Made by a program: the position numbers and the translations under genes. Shown piece after piece: positions 1 to 4,546 of a DNA stretch of 6,650 bases (the stretch's first letter is position 1; the number at the start of each line of letters is the position of its first letter). The notes beneath the pieces were generated by a model. The model did no database searches and had not been told where the DNA came from. It worked only from the letters and a program-made list of their open reading frames with translations. Origin of the DNA: an uncultured Opitutaceae bacterium. Its GTDB lineage: Bacteria; Verrucomicrobiota; Verrucomicrobiia; Opitutales; Opitutaceae. The DNA lies in NCBI GenBank assembly GCA_903885525.1, contig CAISJA010000256.1, positions 1 to 6,650 of the forward strand, written 5' to 3'.

Positions 1-1690
1 GACCATTGCCGACGACGGCCAGCGCAGCGGCCGCCTGGGCCGCCTCGCCATCGTGCTCGACGGCAAGCTCTACTCCGCCCCCACCGTCCGCGAGCAGATC
101 AACAGCGACAGCGCCGAAATTTCCGGTTCGTTCACCCAGCGCGAGGCCATCGATCTCGCCAACGTGCTGAACAATCCGCTCGACCTGCCCCTGCAGGTCC
201 GCGAGCAGTTTGAGGTCGGACCCTCGCTGGCGAGCGACGCCATCGGCAATGGCGTGAAGGCCTCCATCCTCGGCACCGCGCTCGTCTGCGGCTTCATGAC
301 GGTCTACTACACCACCGGCGGCATCATCTCCGTCCTCACCCTGGCGGTCAACGTGCTCGTCATCCTCGGCACCATGGCCAGTCTCGGCGCCACGCTCACG
401 CTGCCCGGCCTCGCCGGCATTGTGCTGACCATCGGCATGGCGGTGGACGCCAACATCCTCATCTACGAGCGCATGCGCGAGGAGCTCGCGCTCGGCAAGA
501 GCCTGTCGGCCGCGCACCACGCGGGCTACGACAAGGCCTTTGTCACCATCCTCGACGCCCACGTCACCCAGTTGCTGATCTGCGCGGTGATGATCTGGCT
601 CGGCACCGGCCCGATCAAGGGCTTCGGCGTCACCCTGGCCATCGGCGTGTTCTCGACCCTCTTCAGCGTGCTCCTGACCGGGCACCTCATTCTCGATACC
701 CTGATCGATGGCGGCGTGATGAAGAAGTTCCCCATGATGCACCTCTTCAGCAAAGTGAGCGTCGACTGGGTCAAGATCGGCAAACCGGCCTTTCTCATTT
801 CCTGGAGCATCGTGCTCGTTGGCGTCGTGTTCCTCTTCGTCCGCTCGGACAAGGCCCTCGGCATCGACTTCACCGGCGGCGACCAGGTCTCGCTCAGCTA
901 CGCGCAGAAGGTCGACGTCTCCGGTATCCGGGCCGCGGCCGCGACCGCGGGCATCAATGACATCAACCCGGCCTATGAGAGCCAACTGGGCGGGGGCACC
1001 GCGCTGCTCAAGGTCGAAATGCCCTACGGCCAGACCGCAAAATTCGTCGCCGCCCTACAGCGGCAGTATCCTGCCGCGAAGTTCGAGAAGGTCGGGGAGA
1101 ACGCCATCGGCGCCACCATCGGCAAGGAGATCGCCAGCAACGCCGCCCTCTCCGTCGGCCTGTCGCTGCTCGCCATCCTCGTCTACATCGCCTTCCGCTT
1201 CGAGTTTGGCTTCGGCATGGGGGCCGTCATCGCCACGGTGCACGATGTCCTCATGACCATCGGCATGTTCGTGCTCTTCGGCGGCCAGTTCAACGCCCCG
1301 ATGGTGGCGGCCATCCTCGCCATCATCGGCTATTCGGTGAACGACACCGTGGTGGTTTTTGACCGGATCCGCGAGGAACTGAAGCTCAACCCGGAGGGCG
1401 ACCTGCGGACGATCGTGAACCTCGCCATCACGCGCGTGTTCTCCCGGTCCTTGATGACGAGCTTCACCGTGTTCCTTGCGGCCTTTGCCCTCTTCCTCGC
1501 CGGCGGCGGCGTGCTGCGCGACCTCGCCTTCACCTTCCTCATCGGCATCATCACCGGCACCTTCTCCTCCATTTGCATCGCCGCCCAGGTCTTCTACTGG
1601 TGGCACAAGGGCGACCGGAAGCACGTTGAGGCCCACCAGGACATCGCGCCCAAATACGAGTGGGCCGGCTCCTCCCGCGCATCGGAATAA
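1..1690 (+). CDS. secDF: Protein translocase fusion SecD-SecF, C-terminal part (5' end outside window)
   Basis: Inner-membrane RND-type subunit that uses the proton-motive force to help pull exported proteins through SecYEG. The frame is open from the left edge (first full codon at base 2) to TAA at 1688-1690, giving 562 visible residues; about the first 300 or more of SecD are missing. Numbering from base 2, the SecD part shows the end of the first periplasmic domain (LAIVLDGKLYSAP), VGPSLASDAI, then membrane segments near 84-104, 109-128, 135-156, 185-204 and 207-231. The fourth-segment motif GMAVDAN (145-151) is intact. The SecF part follows without a stop: a membrane segment near 263-280, GIDFTGGD (287-294), a periplasmic domain to about 382, then five segments including GYSVNDTVVVFDRIREE (443-459) and RVFSRSLMTS. 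The cytosolic tail is short and charged. Oddities: DAN(V/I)TT in the SecD fifth segment reads DAHVTQ (185-190), and SecF FTGGT reads FTGGD. recJ follows 98 bases downstream, a pairing also known in Bacillus. Family assignment is certain; the two substitutions may be lineage-typical. Confidence 0.97.
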   Translation, partial: TIADDGQRSGRLGRLAIVLDGKLYSAPTVREQINSDSAEISGSFTQREAIDLANVLNNPLDLPLQVREQFEVGPSLASDAIGNGVKASILGTALVCGFMTVYYTTGGIISVLTLAVNVLVILGTMASLGATLTLPGLAGIVLTIGMAVDANILIYERMREELALGKSLSAAHHAGYDKAFVTILDAHVTQLLICAVMIWLGTGPIKGFGVTLAIGVFSTLFSVLLTGHLILDTLIDGGVMKKFPMMHLFSKVSVDWVKIGKPAFLISWSIVLVGVVFLFVRSDKALGIDFTGGDQVSLSYAQKVDVSGIRAAAATAGINDINPAYESQLGGGTALLKVEMPYGQTAKFVAALQRQYPAAKFEKVGENAIGATIGKEIASNAALSVGLSLLAILVYIAFRFEFGFGMGAVIATVHDVLMTIGMFVLFGGQFNAPMVAAILAIIGYSVNDTVVVFDRIREELKLNPEGDLRTIVNLAITRVFSRSLMTSFTVFLAAFALFLAGGGVLRDLAFTFLIGIITGTFSSICIAAQVFYWWHKGDRKHVEAHQDIAPKYEWAGSSRASE

Positions 1691-1788
1691 TCCCACCCCG
1701 GCCCTGGCGGAGAGCGAAGTCGACGCAGCCATCCAGCCCGGCTGGCCCGCGCCGTTTCGCCCCGCCCCTGAGGCCGGGGCCTCCCACC
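1691..1788 (+). other. secDF-recJ spacer with two small GC-rich inverted repeats
   Basis: This gap of 98 bases separates the secDF stop from the chosen recJ start. It is very GC-rich, and I see no -10/-35 pair, so recJ is probably read through from secDF. Two short inverted repeats stand out: CCAGC-CCG-GCTGG (1733-1745) and GAGGC-CGGG-GCCTC (1770-1783). The second ends 5 bases before the recJ ATG, where a ribosome binding site would lie. Neither is followed by a T run, so neither is a convincing intrinsic terminator. Such hairpins arise easily at this GC content. Confidence 0.4.
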
Positions 1789-3504
1789 ATGCGCTGGAAC
1801 CATACGCCGGCCGATCCGGCGAGCGTGGACGCACTCGCGGCCGCGCTGGGCACGAGCCGCATCGTGGCCGAGCTGCTGGTGCGCAACGGCCTCGCCGAGG
1901 CCGGGCCGGCCGGGCGCTTTCTCGCCCCGACCCTGGCCAGTCTGGGCGACCCGTTCCTGCTCGCCCATGTCCAGGCGGCCGTCGACCGGCTGCAGCACGC
2001 CATCCAGGCGCGCGCGCGGGTCGTCATTTTGGGCGATTACGATGTCGACGGCGTGAGCAGCACGACGCTGCTGGTGAGCGTCCTGCGCCGCTTCGGGCTC
2101 AGCCCGCGCTACTATGTGCCCCGCCGGCTGGAGGAGGGCTACGGCCTCAGCCGCACCGCCATCGACCGGGCGCTGGAGGACGGGAAACCTGACCTGTTCA
2201 TCGCCCTGGACTGCGGCACCAACTCGCTGGCCGAGGTCGCCTACCTGCGCGGACTCGGGATCGAAGTCATTGTGGTCGACCACCACCGCTCGAAGGACGA
2301 GCCCCGCGCCGATGCCGTGCTGATCAACCCGCATGTGCACGAATCGGAAAACGACTCGGCCTGGCGCCATCTCTGCACCGTCGGCCTCGTGTTCAAGCTC
2401 CTGCACGGACTGCTCAAGCGGCTCCGCCTCGCGCACGATCCCCTGGCCCGGGAGATCCGGCTGAAGGACTATCTCGACCTGGTGGCCCTGGGCACCATCG
2501 CCGACCTCGTCCCGTTGCACGGGGAAAACCGCGTGTTCGCCCGGCACGGGCTGAAGGTCCTCGCCACCACGCAGCGCCGCGGCCTGTTGGAGCTGATGCG
2601 GGTCTCTGGACTCGCTCCGGAACACGGGATCAAGCCCGTGGATGTGTCGTTTCGCCTCGGCCCGCGGATCAATGCGAGCGGCCGGCTGGCCGATGCGGCC
2701 CTGTCCGTCGATCTCCTGTTGAGCGACGACTGGGCCTTTTGCCGCCGGGCGGCCCAGCAGCTGGAGGATCTCAACCGGGAGCGGCAGGACATCGAACGGC
2801 AGATCACCGAGCGCGCCGAGCAGCTGGTGGAAGAATTGTACGCCACGGCCTCGGGCATCGTGCTCTTCGAGGAGGACTGGCATCCCGGGGTGGTGGGCAT
2901 CGTCGCCGGGCGCATTTCCCGGAAGTATCATCGCCCGGCGATCGTCTTCGGCAATGAGGGCGAGCTGGCCAAGGGCTCGGGCCGCGGCATTCCCGGCGTC
3001 AACCTCGTCGAGGTGCTCGGCGCCTGTTCCTCCTGCCTGGAGAGCTGGGGGGGGCATCCGATGGCGGTCGGGGTGTCGCTGAAAAAGCCGCGCCTAGGGG
3101 AATTCCGGGAGAAGTTTGATGCCGCCATCCGCACCGCGCGCGGGGGCGAAGCCACCGAGCCGGTGCTGGAACTGTCGGGCTGGATTGAGGCGACCGAAAT
3201 CCACGAGCAGCTCATGGGCGAGATCGATCAGCTGCACCCGTTCGGACAGGGCAATCCTGAACCGCTGTTCGGCGTCCGCGGCGTCCGGCTGCCCCGCCCC
3301 CCGGACATCTTCAAGGAGCAGCATTTTCGTTTTGCGGCGGAGGACGCCAACGGCCGCCGCCTGAGCGGCGTGGCCTGGAAAATGGCGGGCCGGCTGCCGC
3401 CGGTTGGCCGCCCGCTCGATCTCGTCGTCCAGCTCAATTGGAACCACTACAACGGCAGAAAAGTGCTCCAGATCGAGCTGCAGGACTGGCGGCTGGCCGA
3501 GTAG
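1789..3504 (+). CDS. recJ: Single-stranded-DNA-specific 5'-3' exonuclease RecJ
   Basis: Cytosolic DHH-family nuclease that degrades single-stranded DNA 5' to 3' in RecFOR recombination, mismatch repair and base-excision repair, using two metal ions. The product is 571 residues, the usual length. Metal-site motifs are all present: DYDVDG (83-88; D83, D85, D87), DCGTNS (D141), DHH (164-166) and GTIAD (D239). GPRINASGR (291-299) follows, then the DHHA1 half with WHPGVVGIVAGRISRKY (364-380), KGSGRG (395-400) and GGHPMAVG (421-428). The C-terminal OB-fold has PFGQGNPEPLFG (484-495). The start at 1789 is chosen because the family N-terminus begins there (MRWNHTPADPASVDALAAAL). The frame stays open back to a GTG at 1660, but that stretch is low-complexity and overlaps secDF. 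No Shine-Dalgarno sequence precedes the ATG (CTCCCACC). The DHHA1 motif usually reads SGRS and here reads SGRG. It probably shares a transcript with secDF. Confidence 0.97.
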   Translation: MRWNHTPADPASVDALAAALGTSRIVAELLVRNGLAEAGPAGRFLAPTLASLGDPFLLAHVQAAVDRLQHAIQARARVVILGDYDVDGVSSTTLLVSVLRRFGLSPRYYVPRRLEEGYGLSRTAIDRALEDGKPDLFIALDCGTNSLAEVAYLRGLGIEVIVVDHHRSKDEPRADAVLINPHVHESENDSAWRHLCTVGLVFKLLHGLLKRLRLAHDPLAREIRLKDYLDLVALGTIADLVPLHGENRVFARHGLKVLATTQRRGLLELMRVSGLAPEHGIKPVDVSFRLGPRINASGRLADAALSVDLLLSDDWAFCRRAAQQLEDLNRERQDIERQITERAEQLVEELYATASGIVLFEEDWHPGVVGIVAGRISRKYHRPAIVFGNEGELAKGSGRGIPGVNLVEVLGACSSCLESWGGHPMAVGVSLKKPRLGEFREKFDAAIRTARGGEATEPVLELSGWIEATEIHEQLMGEIDQLHPFGQGNPEPLFGVRGVRLPRPPDIFKEQHFRFAAEDANGRRLSGVAWKMAGRLPPVGRPLDLVVQLNWNHYNGRKVLQIELQDWRLAE

Positions 3505-3538
3505 GACCGGCGCCCGGATCGGCTGCCCTGGCGTCGCA

Positions 3539-3554
3539 CGGGGGGCGCCCCCCG
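3539..3554 (+). terminator. Candidate recJ terminator hairpin
   Basis: Perfect palindrome CGGGGGGCGCCCCCCG, 34 bases after the recJ stop. Folded with a GCGC loop it gives a six-pair all-G/C stem. No T run follows, so it does not meet the classic intrinsic-terminator pattern. Its position just after recJ and before a separately transcribed tRNA supports a role in ending or stabilising the transcript, by inference only. Confidence 0.4.
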
Positions 3555-3578
3555 CGGTTCGCCGTGGGGCAAACCACC

Positions 3579-3594
3579 CGGCCCGTCCGGGCCG
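3579..3594 (+). terminator. Second GC-rich hairpin after recJ
   Basis: CGGCCCG-TC-CGGGCCG is a perfect inverted repeat, able to form a six-pair stem with a four-base loop. It lies 75 bases after the recJ stop and 85 bases before the tRNA. No T run follows. It may act with the 3539-3554 hairpin, or be a product of high GC content. Confidence 0.3.
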
Positions 3595-3625
3595 CCGCTG
3601 TTCCCGGGCACGCCTTCGTTCGGGA

Positions 3626-3631
3626 TAAAAT
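3626..3631 (+). promoter_or_regulatory. Possible -10 box for tRNA-Arg
   Basis: TAAAAT, inside GGGATAAAATT, is the best sigma-70-like -10 hexamer in the otherwise GC-rich gap before the tRNA. It would start RNA near 3638 and leave a leader of about 42 bases for RNase P to remove. No good -35 is seen at 16-19 bases upstream; TTCCCG at 3601-3606 is the nearest and is weak. Alternative: TTGCTG (3637-3642) as a -35 with no good -10. Confidence 0.2.
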
Positions 3632-3679
3632 TCTTCTTGCTGTCGGCCGCGGAAATTCCCTTCATGACCGTTCTCTCGC

Positions 3680-3756
3680 GCACCTGTAGCTCAACTGGAT
3701 AGAGCGCCAGACTACGAATCTGGAGGTTCGGGGTTCGACTCCCTGCAGGTGCACCA
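3680..3756 (+). tRNA. tRNA-Arg, anticodon ACG, CCA encoded
   Basis: Complete cloverleaf read by eye. The acceptor stem GCACCTG (3680-3686) pairs with CAGGTGC (3746-3752). The D stem GCTC/GAGC spans 3689-3705. The anticodon stem CCAGA/TCTGG (3707-3711, 3719-3723) encloses the loop CTACGAA with anticodon ACG. The five-base variable loop is AGGTT. The T stem CGGGG/CCCTG encloses TTCGACT. The discriminator is A (3753) and CCA is encoded at 3754-3756. The D loop has GGA, giving the A20 arginine identity base known from E. coli. The first anticodon base should be deaminated to inosine by TadA, so one tRNA reads CGU, CGC and CGA. No 3'-end duplicate is visible in the window, so no sign of an integrated element. 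Confidence 0.97.
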
Positions 3757-3846
3757 TTCGCCGCCCACGGCCCGGCTGTGACAGCGCGGAGCCGCTGTAG
3801 CCGGTCAATCGCGGTCCGGGCCGGAGCCCGCAAAGCGGCTGTGGGC
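3757..3846. terminator. Convergent tRNA/cheW gap with nested inverted repeats, likely bidirectional terminator
   Basis: This 90-base gap lies between two genes that point at each other. It contains ACAGCG-N6-CGCTGT (3781-3798) and CGGGC-CGGA-GCCCG (3817-3830). Longer-range pairs are also present: AGCCGCT (3790-3796) with AGCGGCT (3834-3840), and GCCCAC (3763-3768) with GTGGGC (3841-3846). The 3790-3796 arm overlaps the first hairpin, so the two folds exclude each other. No T run follows on either strand. A role as a two-way transcription stop is inferred from position and symmetry. Confidence 0.45.
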
Positions 3847-4344
3847 TTACAGGCTGCTCAGGGCGGAGACGGTGTCGGGAGCGACCACGCGGTCGATGTC
3901 GAGCAGCGTCTTCACCTGGCCCTTCACCTTGGCCATGCCGAGCAGATAGGTGGTGTCGATCTGCGCGCCGAATTCGGGCGTCGGCTCGATCTCCTCCGCC
4001 GGCAGGCTCACGACCTCCTCGACCGAGTCGACGATGAGTCCCATCTGGACGTTGGTGTCGTTGGCCAGCTTGACCTGGACGACGACGATGCAGGTGCGCT
4101 CGGTGAATTCGGCGGGCAGGGCGAACTTGACGCGCAAATCCACGATGGGAATGACGCGGCCGCGCAGGTTGATGACGCCTTTCACAAATCCCGGCATCTG
4201 CGGGACCGGCGTGATTTTCTGCATGCGGATGATCTCCCGCACCTTGAGAACCGCGATGCCGTAGGCCTCATTGGCCAGCACGACGGTGAGGTATTTGCCG
4301 GCCAGCCCGGCCAGAGGGACGTTGGAAGCAGGGGAGTTTGCCAT
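3847..4344 (-). CDS. cheW: Chemotaxis coupling protein CheW
   Basis: Cytosolic adaptor that links the histidine kinase CheA to methyl-accepting chemoreceptors in the signalling array. The product is 165 residues, typical for a single-domain CheW. The CheW fold is plain: KYLTVVLANEAYGIAVLKVREI (17-38), PGFVKGVINLRGRVIPIVDLR (51-71, the family's most conserved stretch), CIVVVQV (85-91), GLIVDSVEEVVSL (102-114) and LLGMAKVKGQVKTLLDIDRVV (134-154). The frame stays open upstream to 4554, but homology begins just after the ATG at 4344, and the extension is low-complexity and would run across the promoter. No Shine-Dalgarno sequence precedes the ATG (CTCCAAATACC). It is divergent from cheA, with a sigma-28-type promoter 35-61 bases upstream. 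It could serve flagellar chemotaxis or another Che-type pathway; the promoter favours flagella. Confidence 0.96.
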   Translation of the reverse strand: MANSPASNVPLAGLAGKYLTVVLANEAYGIAVLKVREIIRMQKITPVPQMPGFVKGVINLRGRVIPIVDLRVKFALPAEFTERTCIVVVQVKLANDTNVQMGLIVDSVEEVVSLPAEEIEPTPEFGAQIDTTYLLGMAKVKGQVKTLLDIDRVVAPDTVSALSSL

Positions 4345-4355
4345 GGTATTTGGAG

Positions 4356-4378
4356 GGGGAGTTTCTCCCCGTCTCCCC
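4356..4378 (-). promoter_or_regulatory. Alternative hairpins in the cheW leader
   Basis: On the minus strand, two copies of GGGGAGA (4378-4372 and 4370-4364, eight bases apart) are followed by CTCCCC (4361-4356). Either GGGGAG copy can pair with the single CTCCCC: the near copy with an AAA loop, the far copy with an 11-base loop. The predicted start of transcription (about 4371-4373) falls between the copies, so the RNA might contain only the near hairpin. It sits 12-26 bases before the cheW ATG. Confidence 0.45.
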
Positions 4379-4405
4379 TTATCGGACCGAAGCGGGGTGG
4401 ATTTA
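4379..4405 (-). promoter_or_regulatory. Sigma-28 (FliA)-type promoter of cheW
   Basis: Read on the minus strand, TAAA (4405-4402), 15 bases, then TCCGATAA (4386-4379). The enterobacterial FliA consensus is TAAA-N15-GCCGATAA, so the -35 core is exact, the spacing is exact and the -10 matches at 7 of 8 bases. Predicted start near 4372 gives a leader of about 28 bases before the cheW ATG. This implies co-expression with late flagellar genes. The match is seen directly; use of the site by a FliA homologue in this organism is inference. Confidence 0.75.
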
Positions 4406-4498
4406 GGGGAAAAACGCACAGCGCGGCCAAGTCGGCCGGGCCGACGCGGGCCGGGTGGGGGAACCACGGCGAAACCGCCCGGGATATTTCCCCTCAAG

Positions 4499-4506
4499 GC
4501 CGATGA
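4499..4506 (+). promoter_or_regulatory. Possible sigma-28 -10 element before cheA
   Basis: GCCGATGA matches the FliA -10 consensus GCCGATAA at 7 of 8 bases. It would start RNA near 4513, leaving about 34 bases before the cheA ATG, much like the layout on the cheW side. However, the position 15 bases upstream (4480-4483) reads CGGG, not TAAA, so a proper -35 is absent. Treat as a half-site. Confidence 0.25.
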
Positions 4507-4546
4507 CTTTGCGCCGAAGGACAGCGGAAGCCACCTCTCCCACCCC

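Larger units (their letters stand above)
3505..3679. other. recJ-tRNA intergenic region
   Basis: These 175 bases hold no credible gene. The first 90 bases are extremely GC-rich and carry two perfect palindromes (annotated separately). From about 3611 the composition becomes more A/T-rich (GGATAAAATTCTTCTTG), which is where the tRNA promoter should lie. Confidence 0.7.
4345..4546. promoter_or_regulatory. cheW-cheA divergent control region
   Basis: This 202-base gap separates the two diverging chemotaxis genes and must hold both promoters unless a distant one is used. The cheW side has a near-consensus sigma-28 site; the cheA side has a -10-like half only. The middle (about 4415-4480) is GC-rich with no clear binding site. 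Sites are listed separately. Confidence 0.7.

Noticed and set aside
1660..1788. RecJ start at GTG 1660 overlapping secDF
   Set aside because: The extra 43 residues are Pro/Arg/Ala-rich and precede the normal RecJ N-terminus; the ATG at 1789 gives a standard-length protein.
1055..1834. 259-codon minus-strand open frame over the secDF end
   Set aside because: Shadow of secDF, made mostly of Gly, Glu, Asp and His, with no start context or family likeness.
1594..3057. 487-codon open frame on the minus strand opposite recJ
   Set aside because: It is the antisense shadow of recJ in GC-rich DNA; its translation is rich in Gln, Gly, Arg and His with no family motif, while the plus strand encodes a complete RecJ.
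3739..3756. tRNA 3' end as an attachment site for an integrated element
   Set aside because: No integrase gene, no repeated copy of the tRNA end in the window, and the neighbouring gene is a normal chromosomal cheW.
3447..3833. 128-codon minus-strand open frame across the tRNA
   Set aside because: Part of it is the antisense translation of the tRNA-Arg (the familiar spurious SRTPNLQIRSLALYPVELQV-type peptide seen in databases); the rest covers palindromic intergenic DNA.
3778..4506. 242-codon plus-strand open frame opposite cheW
   Set aside because: Shadow of cheW; Gly/Asp/His/Leu-rich with no motif, and it crosses the cheW promoter.
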